Shown one piece after another: positions 7,576 to 16,317 of a stretch of 64,000 bases of DNA (its first letter is position 1; every line of letters begins with the position of its first letter). Made by a program: the position numbers and the translations under genes. The notes beneath the pieces were generated by a model. It was not told the DNA's origin. It saw only the letters and a program-made list of their open reading frames with translations, and did no database searches. The stretch comes from Carnobacterium_B sp040274945 (GTDB lineage Bacteria; Bacillota; Bacilli; Lactobacillales; Carnobacteriaceae). The DNA lies in contig NZ_JBEMAR010000005.1 in NCBI RefSeq assembly GCF_040274945.1, forward strand, positions 1 to 64,000, in the 5' to 3' direction.

Positions 7576-9318
7576 ATGAAAAAGAAAGTTATAATCGGTT
7601 TATTTATCGTTGCATTTATTTTATTTTCAATTAATGGAGAGTTTCGAGAGTCTACAGGTTCTACAGTCAATTTTGGTTGGTTTTCTTTAGTACCACCAGT
7701 GGTATCCATTATTTTAGCATTTATTTCAAAAGACGTTATCATCTCATTGTTTTTGGGCGTTTTTGCTGGAGCTTTTGTCTTACATTTGGTAGATGGGTCC
7801 ATTTTATATGCCTTTATTCAATCCTTTTTAAGTATCGTAGATTATTCGTTATCTTCGTTAGCTGATCCTTGGAACGCAGGAATTATTTTACAAGTATTAA
7901 CAATTGGCGGATTGATCGCGTTAATGACGAAAATGGGTGGAGCTAAAGCTGTTGCAAATGCATTATCAAAAAAAGCAAAGGGACCTATCAGTGCTCAAGT
8001 CATTACTTGGATTTTAGGTATTTTACTCTTTTTCGATGATTATGCAAATTCATTAATTGTAGGACCAGTTATGCGACCAGTTACGGATGAAAAGAAAATT
8101 TCTCGTGAAAAACTATCTTTTATTGTAGATGCAACTGCTGCTCCGATTGCTGGAATTGCACTGATTTCTACTTGGGTTGGGTATGAAGTAGGATTGATCA
8201 AAGATGGCTATGAAGCTATTGGCCAAGAGGTTAATGCTTACAGTATTTTTGTTGAAACAATCCCTTATCGTTTTTATAACATTTTAATGCTGTTGTTTGT
8301 ATTATGTACAGCGGTATTTTTAAAAGAATTCGGTCCTATGTTGACAGCTGAAAGAAGAGCTAGAAAATACGATCAAACAAATAAAGAAGAAATCAACCCT
8401 GTTGCTTCAAAAGAAATGGAAGAAATGGAGCCGGTTGAAGGAGTTCATTTAAGTATATGGAATGCTATTATTCCTATTGGTACCTTAATCGTGTTTGCCA
8501 TAGTTGGATTTTATGTTAATGGATACAATGCTATTTTAGCTGGAGAGAATACAGCAATTATTAATTTGTTAAAAGAAAATCCTTATTCATTCACAGCTAT
8601 TCAAGAAGCTTTTGGAGCATCTGATGCGAGTATTGTATTGTTCCAAGCTGCCTTGTTCGCTAGTATTGTTGCTATGTTCATGGGAGTATCTCAAAAAACG
8701 TTTACATGGGGCCAAGCAGTAGAAACTTGGATCAATGGGATGAAATCACTTATTATTACGGGAGCTATTTTATTGTTAGCATGGTCTCTAAGTGAAGTCA
8801 TCACTGATTTAGGAACAGCTCAATTTTTAGTTTCACTGTTATCTGATTCAATGCCGCCGTTCTTGCTTCCATCCATTATCTTTATACTAGGTTCAATCAT
8901 TTCTTTTGCAACAGGAACCTCTTATGGAACGATGGGGATTTTAATGCCATTGGCTATACCGTTAGCAGCAGCGCTGTCTTCAGATCCAGAATTTATTGTT
9001 ATATCTGCAGGTGCAGTCTTAACTGGAGCAATTTTTGGCGATCACTGTTCACCAATTTCGGACACTACCATTCTCTCTTCTATGGGAGCAGGTGTGAACC
9101 ATATGGATCATGTTCGCACACAATTACCTTATGCTCTTTTAGTTGGTGTGATCACTGTTTTGTTTGGTTTTATTCCAGTTGGTTTAGGAATACCAATCTG
9201 GATCGTTCTTCCAGTTTCAATGATAGTCATCATTTTATCCGTTCAAGTATTCGGTAAGTCGATTGATGAAAAAGAAAATGATCTTAAATATACTAAGAGT
9301 AAAAAGGCTTTAAATTAA
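7576..9318 (+). CDS. NhaC-family carrier, probable lysine transporter (LysW-type)
   Basis: 580 residues with about 11-13 hydrophobic segments, of the NhaC Na+/H+ antiporter superfamily. Recognisable stretches include FGWFSLVPPVVSIILAF near the start, LFFDDYANSLIVGP and the late GDHCSPISDTTILSS motif typical of the family. Sequence alone would suggest a Na+/H+ antiporter. The lysine riboswitch directly upstream argues for lysine uptake, as proposed for LysW proteins found behind L boxes by comparative genomics. Start ATG 7576 follows GAGAGGGAG; the open frame extends upstream into the terminator but has no plausible start there. A terminator follows. Confidence 0.88.
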   Translation: MKKKVIIGLFIVAFILFSINGEFRESTGSTVNFGWFSLVPPVVSIILAFISKDVIISLFLGVFAGAFVLHLVDGSILYAFIQSFLSIVDYSLSSLADPWNAGIILQVLTIGGLIALMTKMGGAKAVANALSKKAKGPISAQVITWILGILLFFDDYANSLIVGPVMRPVTDEKKISREKLSFIVDATAAPIAGIALISTWVGYEVGLIKDGYEAIGQEVNAYSIFVETIPYRFYNILMLLFVLCTAVFLKEFGPMLTAERRARKYDQTNKEEINPVASKEMEEMEPVEGVHLSIWNAIIPIGTLIVFAIVGFYVNGYNAILAGENTAIINLLKENPYSFTAIQEAFGASDASIVLFQAALFASIVAMFMGVSQKTFTWGQAVETWINGMKSLIITGAILLLAWSLSEVITDLGTAQFLVSLLSDSMPPFLLPSIIFILGSIISFATGTSYGTMGILMPLAIPLAAALSSDPEFIVISAGAVLTGAIFGDHCSPISDTTILSSMGAGVNHMDHVRTQLPYALLVGVITVLFGFIPVGLGIPIWIVLPVSMIVIILSVQVFGKSIDEKENDLKYTKSKKALN

Positions 9319-9335
9319 AGAGTTTGATTAAATAA

Positions 9336-9366
9336 AAAAGAGAATCCAGTTGGATTCTCTTTTTTT
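9336..9366. terminator. Bidirectional terminator between converging genes
   Basis: AAAGAGAATCCA pairs with TGGATTCTCTTT, with a T run on the plus strand and an A run upstream serving the minus strand. It separates the NhaC carrier from the YugP-like gene. Confidence 0.88.
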
Positions 9367-9377
9367 GGGTTATTGCT

Positions 9378-10070
9378 TCAGTTGTTTCTTCTACCACCAA
9401 ATAGTAATACTAATCTTAGGACTTGCAAGAAGGAAGCTATGGCAGCTGCAACATAAGTAAGTGCTGCTGCATCTAAGACTTTTTTTGCTTGTGGAACCTC
9501 AGTAGAAGTTAAAATATGCTGATCTCTTAGAATGGCAATTGCACGGTTAGAAGCGTTAAATTCAACAGGCAAAGTGACCAACTGAAAAAGAAGCGCCACA
9601 GAAAAGAAAATGATCCCAAGATTGATCAGTGTTTGGTTGTAGCCGAAAATAACACCTAATAAAATCATTGGAAAAGAAAGTTTTTGACCAAAGTTTGTTG
9701 CTGGAACTAAAGCACTTCTTATTTTTAAAGGGACATAGCTCTTTTGATCTTGGATAGCATGGCCAACTTCATGAGCTGCAACTCCAATAGCTGCTACAGA
9801 TCTTGAGTGACGTGTGGCATCTGAAAGACGCAAAATATCGGTACTTGAATCGTAATGATCGGTTAAATCTCCTTTGACAGCCTCGATTTTTACATGCTGT
9901 AGTCCTGCATTATCTAAAATAAGACGAGAAACCTCGCTAGCAGTATATCCTTTTGAATTCGTTACATTGCTATATTTTTCGTACGTACTTCTGACGTAGG
10001 AACTAGCAATTCCTGATAATATGACTCCAATAATAATTAAGAAATACGTTGGATCAAAGAAAAACATCAT
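9378..10070 (-). CDS. YugP-like membrane zinc metallopeptidase
   Basis: 230 residues. The zinc motif HEVGH lies in the sequence AAHEVGHAIQDQ. An N-terminal hydrophobic segment and two or three C-terminal ones flank it. This is the neutral zinc metallopeptidase family of B. subtilis YugP; substrate is unknown, and a membrane-protein quality-control role is a guess. I take ATG at 10070 because AAAGGTGG lies 5 bases upstream on the minus strand; a GTG at 10079 overlaps that site. It is a single gene, divergent from the Ca2+ ATPase. Confidence 0.9.
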   Translation of the reverse strand: MMFFFDPTYFLIIIGVILSGIASSYVRSTYEKYSNVTNSKGYTASEVSRLILDNAGLQHVKIEAVKGDLTDHYDSSTDILRLSDATRHSRSVAAIGVAAHEVGHAIQDQKSYVPLKIRSALVPATNFGQKLSFPMILLGVIFGYNQTLINLGIIFFSVALLFQLVTLPVEFNASNRAIAILRDQHILTSTEVPQAKKVLDAAALTYVAAAIASFLQVLRLVLLFGGRRNN

Positions 10071-10304
10071 TGTTTCCACCTTTCTACAGTTCTTTTGATT
10101 AGTATAACATAAGCCGTTAATACAAGATGTTAAGATGTTTATAATAATCTACTGAATTAAAAAAGATCAGTGAATAAAAGAATGAAATAGAAAGCACATA
10201 TACTTTGCTAAAAAAAATAGTGAAAGTTATAATCAATTTTATAAAGGCAAACAAGATTTTCTTATTTCTAGTAATCACTTCAAGTTGGAGAGGATGGATG
10301 AAAG

Positions 10305-12977
10305 ATGGAGAGAAAGCAGCAACTTAAAGAATCTTTTTTTGCTCAAAATGAAGAAACGGTTTTGAGCAAATTGGAAACAACCGAAAAAGGCCTTACGTCG
10401 AGTGAAGCTGAAAAGCGACTAGCTGAATATGGACCAAATGAACTGGATCAAGGAAAATCTAAAAGTATCGTTGTCAAATTTCTAGAGCAATTCAAAGATT
10501 TTATGATAGTAGTCTTATTGGCGGCGGCTCTTATTTCTGCTATTTTTGGTGATGTTACAGATGCAATTATTATTTTAGTTGTTGTTGTTTTAAATGCTAT
10601 ATTAGGAGTTTATCAAGAGGCAAAAGCAGAAGAAGCTATTGATGCTTTGAAAAAGATGTCTTCACCAGAAGCACGCGTTAAGCGAGATGGCAATGTTGTT
10701 TTATTGAAAAGCCACTTATTAGTTCCAGGAGATATTTTGTTATTAGAAGCTGGTGACGTTGTAGCAGCAGATGTAAGGTTAATTGAGGTAGCTTCAATAA
10801 AAATAGAAGAATCAGCACTAACTGGAGAATCAGAAGCAGTAGAAAAAGATATCAAGGTGATCAAAGATGAGAAAGCTGGAATTGGGGATCGAGACAATAT
10901 GGCTTTCATGAACAGCAATGTTACTTATGGACGAGGAGAAGGAATCGTTGTCGGAACCGGTATGAATACAGAAGTTGGGAAAATTGCGGATATGTTAGCC
11001 AGTTCTGAAGAAACCATTACGCCGTTGCAAGAAAACTTAAATCGTTTAGGGAAATACTTAACCATTGCGATTTTAATTGTTGCTGTCGTTATGTTTGGAG
11101 TAGGCATGTACAATGGACGTGAATGGTTAGAGATGTTGCTAACGTCGATTTCGTTAGCTGTAGCTGCGATACCTGAAGGCCTGCCAGCAATTGTAACCAT
11201 TATTTTAGCCTTAGGAACTCAAAAAATGGCAAAACGCAAAGCTTTGATCCGAAATTTACCAGCAGTTGAGACATTAGGTAGTACAGATATTATTTGTACA
11301 GATAAAACGGGAACACTAACCATGAATAAAATGACGATTGAAAAAGTTTATGTCAATGAAGCAATTCAAACAGTTGGAGACGAGATTGATCTACGTACCC
11401 CACTTGTTCGAGTGATGACATATAGTAACGATACGCAAATCGCAAATGATGGAACTTTAGTTGGTGATCCAACCGAAACAGCAATGGTTCAATACGCTAT
11501 TGATAAAGGGATGAACGTTAAAGAAGAGTTGGTTAAAGAACCACGAGTTGCTGAAGTTCCGTTTGAGTCAGATCGTAAATTAATGTCTACCATTCATCAG
11601 TTGCCAGATGGGAAATTCTTTATTGGAACAAAAGGAGCACCAGACGAACTGCTGAAAAGGTGTACAAAGATAGATAATAACGGAGAAATAACAGTGCTAA
11701 ACGAAAAAACTAAGAATGTGCTGTTAGATATAAATCACGATTTAGCAACTCAAGCTTTAAGGGTGCTAGCGATGGCTTATAAAATTGTGGATCAAATGCC
11801 AACGAATTTAAACACACAGGAAGTTGAACAAGAACTCATTTTTGCTGGACTGACTGGAATGATTGATCCAGAAAGGGCAGAAGCTAAGGATGCTGTTAGA
11901 GTAGCAAGAGAAGCAGGAATCCGTCCTGTAATGATCACCGGAGATCATAGAGATACTGCAGAAGCGATTGCACGTCGTTTGGGTATTTTAAAGGAAGATC
12001 AACAAGGGGGTATATTGACGGGCGCTGAGTTAGATCAAATAGACGATACTGATTTTGCAACTAGAGTAAAAGATTATTCTGTATATGCCAGAGTATCGCC
12101 TGAACATAAAGTACGAATTGTTAAAGCTTGGCAAAAAGCAGGGAAGATAGTGGCTATGACAGGTGATGGCGTTAATGATGCACCGGCGCTTAAAACAGCT
12201 GATATCGGAATTGGAATGGGAATTACCGGTACAGAAGTTTCAAAAGGTGCAAGTGACATGGTTTTAGCAGATGATAATTTTTCAACTATTGTCGTTTCGG
12301 TAGAAGAAGGACGTAAGGTGTTCTCAAACATTCAAAAAGCGATTCAATTTTTACTATCGGCTAACTTGGGAGAAGTCCTTACGTTATTTATTGCTACATT
12401 ACTAGGATGGAGTATCTTAGCTCCTGTTCATATTTTATGGATCAATCTTGTGACTGATACATTTCCAGCCATTGCATTAGGTTTAGAGCCTGCGGAAGCG
12501 GATGCGATGAAAAAACCACCAAGAGGAAGAAAAGCAACGTTCTTTTCAAATGGTGTTTTACCCAGCTTGATTTACCAAGGAATTTTTGAAGGTGGAATTA
12601 CTTTATTTGTTTATTGGTGGGCAACGCATTACCCAGCACATCCCAATGATCTTGACTTGATTCATGCAGATGCGTTAACCATGGCATTCGCTACTTTAGG
12701 GTTGCTTCAATTGTTCCATGCATTTAATGTTAAATCAATTGAAAAATCGTTATTTACGGTTGGTTTTTTCAAAAATAAAACATTCAACTTGGCTATTTTA
12801 GTATCAGCAGCATTGTTAAGTGTAGTCATTTTGATCCCAGGCTTAAATGATGCGTTCAGTGTATCATCATTGAACGTTAATCAATGGCTGTTAGTTTTAG
12901 GAGCAGCTTTTTCAATTATTCCTTTAGTAGAAATAGTGAAATTCTTTATACGGAAGGTTGCTAATAATAAAAAGTAA
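10305..12977 (+). CDS. Calcium-transporting P-type ATPase (PMCA/SERCA type)
   Basis: 890 residues, P2 ATPase length. Exports Ca2+ (probably against protons) at ATP cost. Order of parts: N-terminal cation ATPase domain; actuator motif TGES (173-176); PEGLP in M4; phosphorylation site DKTGTLT with Asp333; KGAPDELL in the nucleotide domain; hinge TGDGVND (619-625); M5-M10 in the last 200 residues, with NLVTDTFPAIALG in M6. The M4 and M6 ion-site residues match bacterial calcium pumps such as Listeria LMCA1. ATG 10305 follows GGAGAGGATGG. It is a single transcription unit with a terminator. Confidence 0.95.
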   Translation: MERKQQLKESFFAQNEETVLSKLETTEKGLTSSEAEKRLAEYGPNELDQGKSKSIVVKFLEQFKDFMIVVLLAAALISAIFGDVTDAIIILVVVVLNAILGVYQEAKAEEAIDALKKMSSPEARVKRDGNVVLLKSHLLVPGDILLLEAGDVVAADVRLIEVASIKIEESALTGESEAVEKDIKVIKDEKAGIGDRDNMAFMNSNVTYGRGEGIVVGTGMNTEVGKIADMLASSEETITPLQENLNRLGKYLTIAILIVAVVMFGVGMYNGREWLEMLLTSISLAVAAIPEGLPAIVTIILALGTQKMAKRKALIRNLPAVETLGSTDIICTDKTGTLTMNKMTIEKVYVNEAIQTVGDEIDLRTPLVRVMTYSNDTQIANDGTLVGDPTETAMVQYAIDKGMNVKEELVKEPRVAEVPFESDRKLMSTIHQLPDGKFFIGTKGAPDELLKRCTKIDNNGEITVLNEKTKNVLLDINHDLATQALRVLAMAYKIVDQMPTNLNTQEVEQELIFAGLTGMIDPERAEAKDAVRVAREAGIRPVMITGDHRDTAEAIARRLGILKEDQQGGILTGAELDQIDDTDFATRVKDYSVYARVSPEHKVRIVKAWQKAGKIVAMTGDGVNDAPALKTADIGIGMGITGTEVSKGASDMVLADDNFSTIVVSVEEGRKVFSNIQKAIQFLLSANLGEVLTLFIATLLGWSILAPVHILWINLVTDTFPAIALGLEPAEADAMKKPPRGRKATFFSNGVLPSLIYQGIFEGGITLFVYWWATHYPAHPNDLDLIHADALTMAFATLGLLQLFHAFNVKSIEKSLFTVGFFKNKTFNLAILVSAALLSVVILIPGLNDAFSVSSLNVNQWLLVLGAAFSIIPLVEIVKFFIRKVANNKK

Positions 12978-13004
12978 CGAACGATCATCAGTTGGACATT
13001 TTTG

Positions 13005-13036
13005 AAAGCATCCCTGAAGGCTGAGGGATGCTTTTT
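13005..13036 (+). terminator. Terminator after the calcium ATPase
   Basis: AAAGCATCCCT (13005-13015) pairs with AGGGATGCTTT (13024-13034), followed by T. Confidence 0.88.
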
Positions 13037-13179
13037 CTATATATTTGCTACTATTAAAAAAAATAAATTGTACTGAATAAAAAGTCGTGTTATTATTTTT
13101 TTAAATAGCAAGTACTCGCTTTATATGAAAATGAATTTTAAAGTCTAAATAGTTTAGTACGGAAATGAGGGTTATGCGT

Positions 13180-14535
13180 ATGAAAAAAGTAAGGGTCTTA
13201 CCTTTACAGGATGAAAATCCAATAGTAATGGAAAGAATAAAATACAGTATTGCTTTTTTATTCGCTCTTACACTAGTCGGACTAGCGCTAAATTTCAACA
13301 CACTTGAAGAAATTTGGTATGGAAGTCTTAAAATTCTTATTTCTCCAGCTAATTTAGTAACGGACTATTTTAAACTCGCAAATGTTGGTGCTGCACTTAT
13401 TAATGCAGCATTGATGATCATAAAAAGTTTGTTCATTATCCGTTCAACGAAAGTGTCGCTATCTGGTCCATTATTTGCTGCCATTTTTACGATAGCAGGA
13501 TTTTCTCTATTTGGTAAAAATTTGTTTAATTCTATTCCGATTATTTTAGGTGTAGTATTGTATGCTAAACTGACCCGTACACCATTTAAAAATTATTTGT
13601 TATCTGCTTTATACGGGACTGCTTTAGGGCCATTAGTGAGTGAGGTAGCATTTAATAGCGGATTTTCATTTTTTACAGGAATTTTTTTAGGTTGTGTAGC
13701 AGGAGCCATAGTGGGTCTGATTTTACCTCCTCTATCACGTCATTTTGCTAGTTTTCACAAAGGGTTTAGTCTTTACAATATTGGATTTACGGCTGGAATT
13801 ATTGGTATGGCTTTTATTGCATTTTTTAGAGCCTACGGAATAGAAGTGGATACGGTTCATTTAGTATCAAGTGGTTATAACCAACCTTTATCCATTTACC
13901 TTTATAGTCTATTTATTTTGTTATTCAGCCTCGGATTTTATTTTAATGGTGGTTCGTTTTCCGGATACGGTAGTTTTTTGAAAGAAGATGGAAAAGGCGG
14001 ATCAGATTTTATAGAGCGCTATGGTTTAGGATTGACTTTAATAAATATGTCTTTGCTAGGTTTTCTGACCACTACGTTGGTATTAGTTGTCAGAGGAGAA
14101 TTAAATGGACCAGTTATTGGAGGAATATTTACCGTAGTTGGTTTTGGAGCTTTTGGAAAACATGTGAAAAATGTTTTTCCTATTCTTTTAGGAGTATTGC
14201 TCGGAGGTTGGTTAACATCAACTGAATTAACAAGTACTAGTTTTTTACTTACCGCATTATTCGGAACAACTTTAGCACCTGTTAGCGGGCACTACGGAGT
14301 AATCGCAGGAGTTTTAGCAGGCAGTTTGCATATGGTTATTGTAACAAATATAAGTTATTTACATGCGGGTATGAACCTTTATAATAATGGATTTTCAGGA
14401 GGCTTTACAGCGGCTATAATCGTCCCTTTACTAGAAGTCGTTTTCTTCCATAAAAATAACCGGGAAAATACAGAACTGACAAAGCCTATAATTAATACTA
14501 AACCTGTTAAAGACATCGAAAAGACCAAGCAATAA
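13180..14535 (+). CDS. DUF1576 integral membrane protein with internal duplication
   Basis: 451 residues with roughly 12 membrane segments. It belongs to the DUF1576 group of uncharacterised membrane proteins. The two halves resemble each other: GFSLFGKNLFNSIPIILGV in the first and GFGAFGKHVKNVFPILLGV in the second, and LYNIGFTAGIIG against LYNNGFSGGFTA. Such repeats are common in transporters and channels, so a transport role is plausible but unproven. Start: GAGGG at 13167-13171 fits ATG 13180 (8-base spacing) better than ATG 13165 or 13174. A soluble, Lys-rich C-terminal tail of about 25 residues ends it. Confidence 0.82.
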   Translation: MKKVRVLPLQDENPIVMERIKYSIAFLFALTLVGLALNFNTLEEIWYGSLKILISPANLVTDYFKLANVGAALINAALMIIKSLFIIRSTKVSLSGPLFAAIFTIAGFSLFGKNLFNSIPIILGVVLYAKLTRTPFKNYLLSALYGTALGPLVSEVAFNSGFSFFTGIFLGCVAGAIVGLILPPLSRHFASFHKGFSLYNIGFTAGIIGMAFIAFFRAYGIEVDTVHLVSSGYNQPLSIYLYSLFILLFSLGFYFNGGSFSGYGSFLKEDGKGGSDFIERYGLGLTLINMSLLGFLTTTLVLVVRGELNGPVIGGIFTVVGFGAFGKHVKNVFPILLGVLLGGWLTSTELTSTSFLLTALFGTTLAPVSGHYGVIAGVLAGSLHMVIVTNISYLHAGMNLYNNGFSGGFTAAIIVPLLEVVFFHKNNRENTELTKPIINTKPVKDIEKTKQ

Positions 14536-14564
14536 TTTAGAGAATACAATGTAAGTAAGTGAAT

Positions 14565-14610
14565 GAAACGCTTCAAACTAATGAATCATTATTAGTTTGA
14601 AGCGTTTTAT
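14565..14610 (+). terminator. Terminator after the DUF1576 gene
   Basis: AAACGCTTCAAACTAAT pairs with ATTAGTTTGAAGCGTTT across a short loop, then T-rich sequence. Confidence 0.88.
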
Positions 14611-14697
14611 TTTGATAGTTTTTTTGTTTTTCTTCAAGATGAAATCATAGAGCATCAAGGACTTTTTAGCGTTATTTTTCTGAATATTAATTTTCAC

Positions 14698-14726
14698 TTG
14701 ATTTCCTTACAAAAGTAAAGTAAAAT
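14698..14726 (+). promoter_or_regulatory. Promoter of the cystine-carrier gene
   Basis: TTGATT (14698-14703), a 17-base spacer and TAAAAT (14721-14726). It leaves a leader of about 130 bases (14734-14863) before ATG 14864. Confidence 0.6.
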
Positions 14727-14733
14727 TTATAGG

Positions 14734-14863
14734 TCACTGAAAATGTAAGGAAATTCCTCATTTTTAGGGTAGTTACTTTGGACGGGGCTACTTGAGACCT
14801 TTAATCTTATGATGGATCTGTTTTCTTGAGTTTATTAAGGAAGCAAAAAAGGGAGGATTTATT
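14734..14863 (+). other. Leader of the tcyP-like gene, unassigned
   Basis: About 130 bases between the promoter and the start codon. A possible small stem (GTAG near 14770 with CTAC near 14788) and a G-rich patch GGACGGGG are present. It does not match T-box, S-box or other riboswitch cores I know. Apart from the terminator and promoter, the 14536-14863 gap holds nothing else that I can see. Confidence 0.3.
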
Positions 14864-16255
14864 ATGACAAATCTTTATATAGGTATTGTATTGGTATTAT
14901 TTATTGCTGTACTTATTGGATTCTGGCAATTACAAAAAAAACACATAAAATTTTCAACACGTGTTTTTATTGCTTTAGGATCAGGTGTTTTATTTGGAGC
15001 TATTTTACAAGTGATCTTTGGCTCTGGTAGTGAAGTAACAAACCAATCGATCGAATGGATCGATATTGTTGGATCTGGTTACGTTAAATTCCTACAAATG
15101 TTGATCATGCCATTGATTTTTGTATCCATTGTAGGAGCTTTTACAAAAATTGAAGGGTCTAAAAACCTTGGTAAAATCAGTTTTAACGTATTAGCAACAT
15201 TACTTGCTACAACAGCAGTAGCTGCCTTAATAGGTATAGCTAGTGTAATGGTGTTTAATTTAGACGGAGCAGAATTTAGTCAAGGTACTGCTGAAACTGC
15301 ACGTATTGCAGAATTAAGTGAAAGAGAAGCACAAGTAGCAGATTTAAGTATTCCTGAACAGATTTTAGAGTTTATCCCTGTTAATTTCTTTGCGGATCTA
15401 TCTAATTCTCGTTCTACAAGTACGATTGCTGTTGTCATTTTTTCAGCTTTTGTCGGTGTAGCTTACTTAGGTGTTAATAAAAAAGATCCAGAAGCTGGCG
15501 CATTTTTCGCCAAGTTAATTAAAAGTTTGTATGCTATTGTCATGCGTATTGTTACGCTAGTATTGCGTTTAACGCCTTATGGAATTTTTGCATTGATGAC
15601 TAAAGCATTAGCGACAAGTGATTTTAATGCATTGCTTAACCTAGGTGTATTTGTAATTGCTTCATATGCAGCAATTATTGTTATGTTCATCATTCACATG
15701 ATTATTTTGATGGGTTTAAAAGTCAACCCAATTCAATACTTGAAAAAGACTTTTACAGTATTAAGTTTTGCATTTACTGCACGTTCTAGTGCGGGAGCAT
15801 TACCATTAAATATTGAAACACAAACAAAAGCATTAGGCGTGGATGAAGCTTCTGCGAATTTCTCTGGAACGTTCGGCTTATCTATCGGTCAAAATGGTTG
15901 TGCAGGTATTTATCCAGCAATGTTGGCAGCTATTGTAGCACCAGCTGCCGGTATAGACGTTTTTAGTCCAGCGTATATTCTTACAATCATGGCTGTTGTT
16001 ACAATAAGTTCTTTTGGTGTTGCTGGTGTAGGTGGCGGAGCAACATTTGCTGCGTTAATTGTATTAGGATCATTAAATTTACCTGTAGCAATTGTCGGAT
16101 TAGTTATTTCCGTAGAGCCTCTTATTGACATGGGTCGTACTATGTTAAATGTAAATGACAGTATGATTGCTGGTATTGTTTCGTCTAAACGATTAAAAAC
16201 TTTTGATGAAGCGATTTTCAATGATGACTCTGCAGTTGTAAAGTCTGATATCTAA
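14864..16255 (+). CDS. tcyP: Dicarboxylate/amino acid:cation symporter, probable L-cystine carrier TcyP
   Basis: 463 residues, the same length class as B. subtilis TcyP. It is a DAACS (SDF) family secondary transporter with about eight membrane segments and two re-entrant loops. The family signatures are visible: SRSTSTIAVV, the TARSSAGALPLNIE stretch of hairpin 1, GLSIGQNGCAG and the late NVNDSMIAG motif with conserved N and D. N-terminal similarity to TcyP, which takes up L-cystine with sodium or protons, is the reason for the name; substrate is inferred. GGGAGGA ribosome site. Monocistronic. Confidence 0.85.
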   Translation: MTNLYIGIVLVLFIAVLIGFWQLQKKHIKFSTRVFIALGSGVLFGAILQVIFGSGSEVTNQSIEWIDIVGSGYVKFLQMLIMPLIFVSIVGAFTKIEGSKNLGKISFNVLATLLATTAVAALIGIASVMVFNLDGAEFSQGTAETARIAELSEREAQVADLSIPEQILEFIPVNFFADLSNSRSTSTIAVVIFSAFVGVAYLGVNKKDPEAGAFFAKLIKSLYAIVMRIVTLVLRLTPYGIFALMTKALATSDFNALLNLGVFVIASYAAIIVMFIIHMIILMGLKVNPIQYLKKTFTVLSFAFTARSSAGALPLNIETQTKALGVDEASANFSGTFGLSIGQNGCAGIYPAMLAAIVAPAAGIDVFSPAYILTIMAVVTISSFGVAGVGGGATFAALIVLGSLNLPVAIVGLVISVEPLIDMGRTMLNVNDSMIAGIVSSKRLKTFDEAIFNDDSAVVKSDI

Positions 16256-16266
16256 AATTTAGAACA

Positions 16267-16309
16267 AACCAAAAAGCATCCAAGAATCCTCTTGGGTGCT
16301 TTTTGGTTC
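16267..16309. terminator. Bidirectional terminator, tcyP / efflux operon
   Basis: AACCAAAAAGCATCCAAG (16267-16284) pairs with CTTGGGTGCTTTTTGGTT (16291-16308). A/T runs on both sides serve both converging units. Confidence 0.88.
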
Positions 16310-16317
16310 ATATAAAA

